From: Brachionus plicatilis
Taxonomy: Eukaryota > Rotifera > Eurotatoria > Ploima > Brachionidae
Direction of reading: 5' to 3'
NCBI GenBank assembly: GCA_010279815.1
Contig: QEOQ01000256.1
Span: 459,571-523,401, forward strand
DNA: 63,831 nucleotides
Notes under the pieces: generated by a model
Told to the model about the DNA's origin: nothing
The model's database searches: none
Seen by the model: only the letters and a program-made list of their open reading frames with translations
Shown here: positions 8,862 through 33,228 of the stretch, in pieces
Numbering within the stretch: the stretch's first letter is position 1
How the letters are laid out: each line of letters starts with the position of its first letter
Translations under genes and position numbers: made by a program

Positions 8862-11793
8862 ATTAAATTAAAATTGTGCTTTTATTTTTTGAATTTTTTT
8901 ATTTTGTCTATTCAATATTTAATTTTCACAAATAAATTTTATTTTTATAATTTATTTTATTTTATTTTATTCAATTAACGCCAATTCTGGCGATGCTATA
9001 AAAATTTAAAAAAAAATATATAAGAATAAAAATTTTTAAAAAGAAAAATAAATAAAAAAATTCAAAAAATTCAATAAAAATAAGTCAATAAAAATTCAGA
9101 AGTTGTCTTGGCTTCTAGTTTTTCTAGCTATCATTTAAGTTATGATACTCTTAATTCTTACCTCTTGTCTTAATAATCTCCAGAACGGTGAAAGGCAGGG
9201 TTAAAAAAATTTAAAGAAATGTGCTTTCTATAATTCATTTTAAAGATTAATTGATTAGAAACGAGAAGCTGATTTCCCTAAATCAATTCAACTTTATAAT
9301 TCCATGATTGATTTTCTTCAATCAATCATGTCTTTCTTCAAGCACTGTCCAGCCAAGAACGACTTTTCATTCAAGATACGGTTAAGACTTCCGTTCCGGA
9401 GCCAATTCGAGAATTTCAATGTCTATTCGTCGGTAATGATACCAAGCGGCACTTTTATTTTATAAAAATTTCATTGTTTATGCCTAAAAAAATGGTCAAA
9501 TTTTGCTTTTTTTTTTATTAAAAAAAATAATTGTTTCGTTTAAAAAAACAAAATCATTTAATTTTTTTCCATTAATTGCTGTAAATTTTGGAAAAATTAA
9601 AAATTCTTTGAATTTAATTTGATTGATTTTAAAAAAGATATACAAAATTTTATTTTTCAAATTATTAATGATGATTATTTTTTTTTGGAAAAAAATCAAT
9701 TTTTCTAATTTCTGAGAAAAATGTGTATAATTTAAAAATTTCCAGAATAAAACTTTTATTATACAGTCTTCATTAGAAAGTGAAAAAATTATACTAATTT
9801 TATCAAGAATAATAAAAGATTAAAAAAACATAAAACATAAAACATATAATATTTTGATTTTATTTTTTTAAAACAAAATACTATAAAATTTTATCTTTTT
9901 TATACAAGTAAGAAAATAACTTTAAAAACGATAAAAAATTTTAAAATTTTAAACATTTAAAACATTTAAGAACTATTTTTTTGAACTAAATTATTTTTTA
10001 CTAAATAGTTCTTTGAAATGTTTCAAGATAATAAGAGTCTTTTTCTAAAAATTGAGTTAGGATAAATTGTAATAAAAATCAAATGTAAAATTGTGTCTAT
10101 TATGATAAATTTGGTACTTCACATCAGGCTTTATTTTTTACCTCTTTGAAAAGTGTGTTTTCAAAAGATATCATTTGAAATACCAAACTAAAAGATAGAA
10201 TAAAGAATATTAATTCAAAAAGTATCAAAAATTTTCTTTTAAATACTTTTAATATCTGAGATATTAAGATATCTGAGATGTTAGTGTATTTTGGTTATTT
10301 TTTCCTAATTTTTATTAAATTTTTAGGAAATAAATAAATTAGATAAAGTGTTAACCTTTTTTAAAGAAAGACATTTTCTTACTTACCTAAAAAAGATACA
10401 ATTTAAGATATTTTGTTTTAAAAAAATAAATCAAAATATTTTATTTCTGATGTAATCTATTTTTTGACGGACCATTATCTTGTCTTGCAGAGCGAATTCT
10501 GAGTTCCTTATAGTCACAGGTAACAATGTTCAAAGACTGATTTAGAATTAATATCTTTATTAATCAAGAAAATTCAGCAACAACAACAGAATATAACATA
10601 ACTCTTTTTATATATATTCATTTTATATTGCAACCAGTGACAATTTAAGTATAAAAACTATACTAAGATACTAAAATAAGGATCAATAAGGAAATCCAAT
10701 AGTCTAAATTAAACATTTTTTCACAAGTTAACACCATTTAATCTCAATGTAATAATTTATTTAATTTATTTATTTTTTTTAAATAAATTTTAAACATCGC
10801 ACTTTTTTTCATGCTTTTTCAAAATTGTATGAAAATTTTCATTAACGAAAAAATACTCCATATAATTTACCAAACACATTTTTTAATTAAAAAACAAAAA
10901 AAAATATTTTTTTCGTCGACTAACTTATTTAAAAAATTTAAAGCAGATTACAAGAAGAAAAAGATTTAATTTTTTTTGGTAAACTTAAAATTTAAAAATA
11001 AAAATTTGAATTTATAGTTTAAGTTTTTATTTTTTTTAATTCATTTTGCTTTATAAATAAATACTGGTCAACCAGGCCTTCATTTTGCATGTTGCTAGGA
11101 CTTAATTTAAGTCAGTGTTGGCGTCCAGTCGTTCTACTGTAAGACCGGTCTAATATACGATCTTGAATTTATTTGGATCAAAATCAAATCAAATAGAATA
11201 TTAAAATTGACTTTTGCATATATTTTGTTTATATGTGTTTATTTAAATAGAAAAGTTTTATACTCTTTATATAATACTAGTTCATAACCAGAAAGACTTT
11301 TTTCGTCAAGAGGTTATCAAGTTTGGGATTGAAAAGATTAAATTTCACCAGAAAAAATAGAAAAAATCAGAATCAATCATTATTTAGTTAAAAAAGTTTA
11401 AAAAAATCTCTTGTGCTTAATAACATAATTTACATATAATTTTACTTATTTCTTTTAAAGACTACATCCAATACTTAAATCTCTATTTTTTTTCGAAAAA
11501 GACCGGTCATTGTCAAACGGACTATCCAAAAGGCCGGTCTTTTTTGGGCCGTTTTAAAAGCGAATTTAAATAAAATAAAATATCAAAAAATTTTTATTGT
11601 TATTTTAAATTTTTAAAATAATAATTATAATAAAAATAAAAGTAATTGTATTTAATAACAAATAATTCTCACTAAATTTAACAATAAATTTGAACAAAAA
11701 AAAATTTACATTTTTACATTCAAATAATCAGGCGAATTAACTAAAAAAAAAAATTTTTTAGATGTACTTTTTTTGTTGTAGGACAATGCGAAA
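8862..11793. other. Intergenic DNA between the TPX2-like gene and the GRK gene 3' end
   Basis: Mostly A/T-rich. A GC-richer patch at 9310-9520 is open on the plus strand for about 65 codons (containing VKTSVPEPIREFQCLFVGND) and could be a decayed exon. Around 11499-11545 is a hairpin whose arms are AAGACCGGTC and GGCCGGTCTT, and AAGACCGGTC also occurs at about 11142. No gene is supported. Confidence 0.5.
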
Positions 11794-23880
<12,087 letters not shown>

Positions 23881-24026
23881 AATATAATTACTTACGAATG
23901 TGGACTAGCAAAAAGTGAAATTGTGGTTGCGTAATTGTGGCATGCCTTGAAAAAATTTGATCTTGGCGTTTTAAGAAAAAAATTAGTAATTGAATTAATG
24001 AAATTCTGTTTTTTTTTTGATAATGT

Positions 24027-24416
24027 TTGTTTATGGGTAGAAAAATAAAAAATTTGAAATTTATTTTTACCTTTATGTTATTTTTGTTGTATACGCAAAA
24101 TGGTTCTTATTCACGAAAGATAAATGATGCGACTTTTTTCATTATTGTCAAAGGTGACTTCATGTATTTTAACACAAATTCTAGAATAAATATTATAATT
24201 TTAAAATTTTATTTTCATTGATTTTGGCCTCTGTTTTGACAAAATCTTATCTTGTATTTCCGCCTGGATCGATTGACAATGAAAATTATTAAATTATCAC
24301 CCTAATGAAATTCATGAACAAACAACACCGGATATTGGAACAAATACGGATGACAATAATTACATAATTAAAGACAAACAGCATGGAATGAAGTGCATTA
24401 TTTTAATTCCGAATTA
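24027..24416 (+). pseudogene. Possible secreted-protein gene or relic, divergent from GRK
   Basis: An ATG-led frame starts with MGRKIKNLKFIFTFMLFLLY, a good signal-peptide pattern (basic start, hydrophobic core), 150 bp from the GRK start on the opposite strand. It stops near 24219. Two further protein-like pieces follow in other frames: VLTKSYLVFPPGSIDNENY, then HPNEIHEQTTPDIGTNTDDN and on to a TAA near 24416. No family is recognised. Frame changes without introns suggest decay, but small introns cannot be excluded. Confidence 0.3.
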
Positions 24417-24430
24417 AGCTTAGCGGAAGA

Positions 24431-25195
24431 ATGGGCTTAGGAAAATTGTTGAAATAATAGAGGAATTCTTCACTTAAGACGCCTCAATTGATTAAAGGTT
24501 TTTATCCTTTAAAGTAATAGTGTTTCGTTACATGATAGTTTTAATTATTTCTAAAAAAAATTATTTTTGACTTTTAAAATTTTAAATATTTCGAAAATAA
24601 TTTTAAAAAATTAAAAATTTATTCTTATTTTTATTTAAATGAGGCTAGGAAAATTATTGAAATAATAAAGAAAAATTCTTCACTTTAGACGCCTCAATAG
24701 ATTAAAATATTTATTTTTTCTTTCCAAGTTAATAGTGTTTTGTTACATCATAGATTTAATTATTTCTAAAAAAATTATTTTTGACTTTTAAAATTTTAAA
24801 TATTACGAAAATAATTAAAAAAAATTAAAAATTTATTCTTATTTATGCTAAAATGAGGCTAGGAAAATTTTTGAAAAAATAAAGAGGAATTCTTCACTTA
24901 AGACGCCTCAATAGATTAAAGGTTTTTATCCTTTAAAGTTAATAGTGTTTCGTTACATGATAGTTTTAATTATTTCTAAAAAAAATTATTTTTGACTTTT
25001 AAAATTTTAAATATTTCGAAAATAATTTTAAAAAATTAAAAATTTATTCTTATTTTTATTAAAATGAGGCCAGGAAAATTATAGGAAAAATAAAATTTCT
25101 TCACTTTAGACGCCTCAATAGATTAAAATATTTTTTTTTTCTTTCCAAGTTAATAGTGTTTAGTTACATCATAGATTTAATTATTTAAAAAAAAA
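24431..25195. repeat. Tandem repeat, four units of about 211 bp, ABAB order
   Basis: Units start at ATGRGSYYAGGAAAATT positions 24431, 24639, 24853 and 25064. Units 1 and 3 share GGTTTTTATCCTTTAAAG and GTTACATGATAGTTTT. Units 2 and 4 share TTTTTTCTTTCCAAGTTAAT and GTTACATCATAGATTT. All contain GACGCCTCAAT. This is a higher-order repeat whose dimer (about 425 bp) was duplicated after the A and B types diverged. Confidence 0.9.
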
Positions 25196-28100
25196 GAAAC
25201 AAAATTTCGGTAGCTAAAAGTAATGAATGCCAAGAGCAAACTAGAATCGAGATTTATTTTATTTTAATGACATTAGGGATTAAGCTTACGGAGCATTTGG
25301 CTTTGATTGATTTAGGCGCAATAAAATTAGCTCTCTTTTTTTTTTTTAAATTTTTTGCTTGTTAATTTTCCTCAGTGAATTATGTGCTACTGGCTGCATA
25401 AAATTAAATTTCGATGCAAATACTAGAGTCCCAGTGTCGAATGCTGAATGAATAATAAAAGGATCTTAGAATTTAAGATTTTGAGGCATAATAAATCTCG
25501 GAATAATAATAGCTTATTTTAATTTAATAAAACTTCTTGATTTGTTTGCTAGACGAGCTTTAATTGCGCTTTAAAATATTAAAATTTAAAAACAATTAAT
25601 TAAACATAAATTATTGTTGAAAATTTTCAATTATTTTTCATATTTTTCTTTCGACCTAACTGGAGTCGAAAATTTTCTGGCTGAACCCGAAAAAATTTCC
25701 TCAATTTTTCCTATTTTGATGGAGCTTTCACTCGTGAAAAAGAATTTAATTACAAATTTTTTGTACTCGACCAACCGACTATTTTGAATTAAAATATCAA
25801 AATATAGCAACAAAAGAAGCTAATTTACCTTGAGGTAAATAAATAGTTTTTCTTTTCTAAAAAACGCAATTGTTTTTCTATCTCTAAAAAGCTTTTGTAA
25901 ATGCATTTTCTTCTTTTAAAAACAGTTTGAAATTAATCATTATCTTTGAATAATAAGAACTGCTCGAAGAATCAAAAACAACAATATTTCTTTTCGAAGC
26001 TTTCATTTCTGATCCTGCTTCACAGTTAAATATTTTCGACCTCTGTTTGTAAACAATTGGCAAAATTTGAATAATTTTTTAGAATAAAAATAATCATTTT
26101 TTGAAGTTAGATCTATTTTTGAATTACCCTCAATAGACAGATGTACAAGATAAACTTGAGAAGACTATCAAATTCGCTGTTATCTAAATTTTATAAATAT
26201 CTATCTTCAAAAATTATTAATTTTGATCACTACTTTTAATTAAATTGATAGCTCTTTAAATTTTTTCAAATCAAGCACTTACTGTCGAATGACTTGAAGA
26301 GAAAATTCTATAATTAAAAAATCCTCTTTTATTTCATAGGCTTAAAGGTAACAATAAGAAAGATTTTTGCTTTTATTTAACAACAAAATTATCAAACTTC
26401 TTTTTTTATTAAATAATTATAAATTAAAAAATAATTTTTTTGTGATTTTGTTGCTTTGAAGTTGAATTTTAAAAACAATTGAATGGCAAATCTAACTTGA
26501 CTCAATAAAGAGTCGTAGAGTGTAGAAAAATTCCTTCAATATCTAAATTCCTGTCTAAAGGTTTGAATTAAAAAAATGTTATAAAAAATAATTTGTTATA
26601 ATTAAACATTTGTCTAGAAAATAATTCGATATGTATGTTTTGATTGACAGTTATTTTCAGTAACGAATTGATTCATGAAAATGTAATCCTTTCATTTTAA
26701 ATATTGACTAAAAAGTAAAAATTTCCAATATTTTTAGACCTATTTAAGATTATTTTTTAAATCAAGAATAATTGTACAAATTTTATTTATTTTTTTTAAT
26801 TTCTAATTTCGATGTTTGTGAACAGGCTAGTGTTTCCTTCAAAAAAATATGCAACTTATTTATTTAATTAATTTTAAAAAAATGATTATAAAAATCGTTT
26901 ACCTTGAAAAAAATGTATACCCCGGTTTTTAAAATCGATTTTTTGTTACCTGGTCTTATATAACACTTGTCAAATTAAACCTCATGAGGTTCGAAACCCG
27001 GAAGTACACTGCATGTTCAAATGATGCATACTAACAAAAAAGTTAAAATCTATTGTGCGCCTAATTTTTGAATCGAATTGAATTAAATTAAATTATTTCC
27101 TGTTTATTTTTAGCTAAAAATTATTTAATAATATTTTGATTTTTCATAATTTAATTGTCTTTAAAATTTTGGTGCACAAAAATTTTTCGATTATTTTATT
27201 TTTTTGAATTTGTTTTGATTCTTCAAAATATTGTCCATGAGACTTAATAAAGATAAAAAACTTTTAAAAATAAAAAAAAAAATTGATTGTTTTTAATTTT
27301 GCCTGAATTATTTTACCTAATAATAAGCAAATGTTGTGTCAAGATTTTTTTTATCAAATTAAATGACTAATAAATTCGATTTTAAAGATAAGTACCTTTA
27401 AGTTACAATTTAAAATTAAATATTAAAGCAAATTTAAACTAAAAATATTAAAATTTTTTATAAATAAGTTTTAAATTTGTTTTTAAAGAATAAAATTGAA
27501 TGCAAGGACAAAATAAATGTGTTAAATAAACCATATTTTACCATATCTAAGTGTTATTCATAATTCTGCATTAAAAAATGTTTACTATAGAAACAAATTT
27601 TTGCATTAAATTTCATAATCAAAAAAAATACCAAAAAATTCTTTTTTTTCAAATTTCTAATCACTCTAAAAAGAACAAAACTTTGGAAGATTATTTATTT
27701 AGAAAAAATAACTTTAAAAATTTTTAAAATTATTTTCTAAAATTTTTTATTTTAAATATCGGAGAAATATAACTTTTAAATTACTCGTAACATTTTGCCC
27801 TGTATTTGTAAATTTTGATCTTATAAAAAACTATTTCTCATTCAAATCTTCTTGTAAATTTCTTCCACTCTACCAAATGATGAATTAAGTCTTTTAAACC
27901 GAACAATTTATCTTTTAGTTCGTTCTTCCTCTCATTTTTCAAAAAGTATTAATTCGCTTGTTAACTGAGTTTCTCTCTAGCTGCTTGTCTTACATTAGAT
28001 TTGTGTTAGCTGATTACAAAAATTGATCCAATAATTAATCACTCGTTTAGAAAACAAAAAATTTATAATTTTAGGAGCATTTTTTTATCGTTCTTTTTTG

Positions 28101-28341
28101 GACATTTGGTATTTTAAAAATTTTTAATTATAATATCGGAGATTTATGTAATTCTACTCATAAAATGAGGAGATCTGTAGTTAAAAAACTTAACTACTGA
28201 ATTAAAAATACTAATTTATATTTTTTGTATTTGATGCCAATTACTTGGTTATTTTCATTTTTTTTTAATTAATCAATAAAATATTGATTGAAACGAAACT
28301 TAAATAATTTTGAATTGGGTATTTCACCTTTTATATTTACA
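25196..28341. other. AT-rich intergenic DNA
   Basis: No gene supported. An isolated GAGGTTCGAAACCCGG at 26986-27001 matches a pol III B box, without a convincing A box or cloverleaf. The frame at 25631-25813 is probably chance. Confidence 0.5.
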
Positions 28342-28351
28342 GAAAAATCTG

Positions 28352-28699
28352 GTATTGTGAAATTCAAATACAAATTGAACAAAAATTCTTCCTTTTTTGA
28401 TGAATTAAAATTAAAGTTAAGAAAGTATACTTAAAAAAATACTGCAACAATGTGCAAAATACTTTGTTGCACCTTTTTTTGCCTATAATAAAATAATTAT
28501 TTTCTTTTTTTTAAGTTAATTAAACCAATAATCAATTAAAATCGTATTAATGTTATTTTTTGTCTTATTGAAACACGAGAAAAAATAATTTTAGTAAAAA
28601 AGGTGTTGCAGTATTTTTTTAAGTATACTTTAACTTTAATTTTAATTCATCAAAAAAGAAAGAATTTTTGTTCAATTTGTATTTGAATTTCACAATGCT
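28352..28699. mobile_element. Foldback (MULE-like) element with long TIRs
   Basis: Inverted arms of about 90-95 bp (28354-28449 and 28607-28696) start ATTGTGAAATTCAAATACAA. The direct repeat GAAAAATCTG flanks the element (28342-28351, 28700-28709). Long arms plus a 10-bp duplication fit Mutator-like MITEs. There is no coding content. Confidence 0.75.
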
Positions 28700-28709
28700 G
28701 AAAAATCTG

Positions 28710-31700
28710 CAACACAAAAGCAAAAATTTTATTTCGAACTCAAATTTTGTATTGAAATTTTTGTATGAAAATTTACAATGCCTGCCCAATGCATCTTTAA
28801 GATTGGTTTTCCTTCAATTGATTGAAGGCTCTGTCAGTTAAAAAATTTCTAAATTTTATTTAATTATTCCAGAAAATAAAGCGACACCAGTTTCGGTTAT
28901 TTTAAATAATTAAAAACATTTTAAATGCTGGTTTCTATTTCTACGATATAATGTTAGTATTTTTTACAACATTAAAAAAAATAAGAGCCACTTGTTTAAT
29001 TTTTATAATTATCACAATATATTGAAAGTTGAATACATCATTCGTAAAATAAAAATTTTAAAAATTAGGGTCTAAATAAAATTTTATCTAAATGAAACCA
29101 AACAAAATTTTAGACATATTTAGACATTTTTCTGAAATAAACTATAATTTTTACTTTCAAGCAAATATTAAATAAAATAAAATAAAATAAATAAAATCAC
29201 AATTATTTTTCACAATCTTCTATGATTAATTTTTAATTTAATTTTTTAAAAAAAAATTTTTGAACCTTATTTTGAGCTCACACAATTTGAATAAAAAAAA
29301 TAAATTCTCGTTCTTTATTAAAAAAATTGATCACAAATCTAAGTTTGAATTATTCAGCCATTTTATTAAACTACTCGTAAATTTTTACATTTTTTTAATA
29401 AAGCTTTCTTAATAATTTTCTATTTATCTTAATATCAAAAAAACATACGTGGTCGCAAAATCGAAACAAAAATTTACTGATCAAATACCCAGAGACCTAT
29501 TTTTTTTATTTGAAATTTTTACGGCTAATCGAATCTAATCATTAAATAAATCTATTTTTTAAAACATAAATAAAAATATAAAGAAAGAATTTCTAATCCT
29601 TTTATTAAATATGAAACACAAAGCAATTTTTAAACTAGACATACTCAAATATTTTTAAAAAATTTATCTTACTTTTTTACACATCGCCAAAAATGGCGTG
29701 AGCTTTGAAAAATAAATAAAATTAGTATAATTTTAATTTTAAATTAATTCGAATTTTTTTTAATCTTAAATCGCTGTCTCATCCAATTTTTGAATTTAAA
29801 AAAAAAAATTTAATAATAAATTTATTTGTTTATTAAAATTCAGTGCGGGACTTAAATCACAATTTTTTTTAAATCGAATGAATAGGATAAATTGGCATAT
29901 AAAATGAGTGCATGATTGAAATAATAAAATAGAACAATTTTTTGGAAACACTCTTAAAATCTAATATTCAGGGTCTATAAAATCTTTTGAAAAAATCTTA
30001 AGATATAAAAATTTAAGTATTTAAATGGCAAAATGAATGAAAAAGATTAAAACTTGGTCAATGATGATGATTAATTGTGTATTTTAATTAAACTTGTTTA
30101 TTTTGTGTACTTAAAAAAATTTTTCTTTTATTTTTATAAAACTGAGTACATTATTGAACTAAGAATGTTCCACTTATTCGGTATTTGACAAATCTTGACA
30201 TATATCATTTAATTCATAAATTAAATTAAATATTAATTTATTTAAATTGTGAGAAATGTGCCATTCAAAATTTAATTTAAATTTGATTAATTAATAAAAA
30301 AACGAAAGTAATTGTTAAAATTATATTTACATGTTCATCTAATCACACACTCACTAAGTTTATTTTTCTATTATTGGATTTAGTCATATTTAAAAATTAT
30401 TAAAATAGCAATGTTAATTAAAATTGTGTATTTAATATCAAAATACAAAAATGAATTATATTTTAAAAATCTGTGATACAAAGGAAAAATGAAAAAAAAT
30501 TAATCTTTAACAATTTATCTCTTTTATCAATTTTTCTTAATCCAAACTTGATTTATTAATTTTTTCTTTATTGACTATGATTTATCAATTTTATTTTATT
30601 TATTTTTATGAAAAACAATTTTGGTGTAAGACTCCAGGGCAGTTTCAGAGAGCCCTCTTTTCAGCCCTCATGTTTGAAAATTTTTATTTTTAATTGATTG
30701 AATTTAAATGCAAAAAAGTTAAATAAATATAAGTAAATAAAATTAATATAAATTTTTGACTTGTTAATCTTATTTAATGAATTCTAATAGATTTAATTTG
30801 TAGCCTAGAAATTTTCGTGTCTTCTAATTTACTACAATATTTCTTCGAAACTTTTAATTAGGAGCCTTAAATCACTGGAAAAAAGAAACAAACAACTTGG
30901 ATAGCAATTTTAAAATTTTAAATGATAAAATGATTGTTATACAAATTAGAAATAGAAATAAAAATAAATCCTTAACATTTAAATTATAAAAAAATTTACA
31001 CTGAAAACTCTCAACGACAAACTTTCTTGCCCATCATAACTTCATGCACCTGTAATAAACTCTCTTCTGATACCTTTGGGTCATTTGATAAAAATTTTTC
31101 TTAAAACTTTAAAATTTATTTTTCTCTTTTTTCTCTCTTTCTTTCTTCATTTCTTTGTTTTTATACATAAGATCACCTACTTAAGTGTTGGTTCTTGAGG
31201 AACCATGATTAGTTGCCTAAAAAAGCCACCATATTTTTTATTATTATTATTAAATAAAATATTTAGTTCCTATCTCAGGAAAAGAATTTTTTTAGCATTA
31301 AAAAAATACAGGTAATAATTAGATTCCATTCTTTTCCGACATAACTCATGCAATCGAAAAACTCACATGTTTTATGCATCAAACATTCCCAGAACTATAA
31401 GTTCAGCCTAATGGCGTACACATCAATAATGTATTATTTTTTATTTTTCTTTCAAAATCTAATTCTAGTCAAAAAATTTTCTTTAATTATTATCATTATT
31501 CTATAAAAAAAATTTAAATTTTAATTAATAGAAAATTCGCCCATACATTTTTTCTGCATTTTTTTTATTCATCAATTTCCTCTTTTAACATTAGAAATTT
31601 TTAATTTTTTAAAAATTTGTATATTTTATATTTATAGAAAATTAAATTTTTCATGAATGAAATAATTAATAATCAAAATAGTCAACAAAAAAAACTGTTT

Positions 31701-33228
31701 TCACATGTAAAATTCATGTCTTTTTATTATGTGAAACCATATAATTTAGTTTAGTTACTTAATTAATATAGTTTTTTGCTATACTGAGCTTTTTAGGGCT
31801 TTAGAATTTTATAAAGACCGCACAAGGCATTTTGCTTAAAAAAAGAAAAAATGAATACTATTTCTTAGATTTTAAATTTGCATTAAAATAATCAAAGATG
31901 TCAAAATGACATTCTAATGCATTAATGTATTCTCTTTTATTAATTTATAATTAAAAACATTGAAAAACGAGATCAGTGTCAGATTTAAAAAATCTATAAT
32001 TTTCATTCTTAGCTCAGATGTACAAAATTTATCTCTAATATTAAAAAAATGATATTAATCTGGAAAAGTATTGAAACGTTTAGCTGTAAGAACATATTCT
32101 TATAAATTATTAAAATAAGAAATTGATAATTTTCAGCTTTATTCAATTTTAATAAATATTTGAAAAGCCAAATTCAAGTGTTTAAACTTTTTTGATAATC
32201 TTTTGATTGCTGTCCAATTTTTTAGTTAACAGATAAACAAGGTCAACAACTTGAATTAAGATAAGGACGGGCTAATAGCCAAAACACAATGATTCGTATG
32301 TTTAAATTTTTATTTAAAAAATAATAAAAGAGTTAAGAGTCTCGAAAATCAATACAATTAAATAAGTGTATTTGAATATTTGGCTCTGTATTAAAAAAAT
32401 AGATTTAGGTTTAAAGAATGAGACCAAAAAAATTCAAAAATTTTTCTTACATTTTTCTCAATTTTATCTAATTTTGAGTTGAATTTAGATTTAAACCAAA
32501 GATTCATTCATTTTTAAAAAAGATAATAAATGAAATCATTTACAATTTTGATAATTTATAAAAATAATTCAAATTAGTTTAAATTAAAAAAAAAATATAG
32601 TTAGATTTTTAAAATTTTTTTTATAAACAAAACTTATAAAATATTAAAAAATAAATTTACTTTTTTGCCTCTTTTTTTAAATAATTTTTAGAAATTAAAA
32701 AATACTAATTCAATTTTTTTTGTAAACAAATTTTTTTAATAATTTAATATTTTAATATGATCACTGGGCTCTCTAATTATTTTTATTTGAACGATCCGAT
32801 TTATTTTTTTGTTATACTAATTAGTATTGAATTTTAGATTAACTTAAGGTCAACTATTGATAATCATCTTAAAATTTATCATTAAAAAGAGAAAAATAAT
32901 CAAGTGTCAATATTCTATGAAGTTTTTTTATCAAATAAAATTTACATTTGAATTTTATTTAAATAATTATGCTAATTAAATTGTATTAAATTAATAAAAA
33001 AAATTTTTAAATTTTTTTTAATTGAAAGCTTTAAAAAGATTATCAATTTTAAATTATCATAATAAGTTATTTAAAAACGATAAAAAGTTTTTTTTTTTAT
33101 GTGAAAATTAGTTTTTTACATAAAATTTCACATAATAAATTTTGATTAAATAAAAAATTCCAAAATATTTTAAAATTTATTTATAAATTAAAAATATTCA
33201 AATATAAAACTAAACTCGGCGTAAATTA
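28710..33228. other. AT-rich intergenic DNA downstream of the TPR gene
   Basis: No gene seen. At 31140-31250 a GC-richer stretch with hairpin GGTTCTTGAGGAACC followed by a (TTATT)n tail looks like another LINE 3' end. The remainder is low-complexity A/T sequence. Confidence 0.5.

Noticed and set aside
26986..27001. tRNA-like T-arm sequence GAGGTTCGAAACCCGG
   Set aside because: The B box is good, but no matching acceptor stem, D arm or anticodon stem can be formed upstream within tRNA length. At most a pol III-derived scrap.
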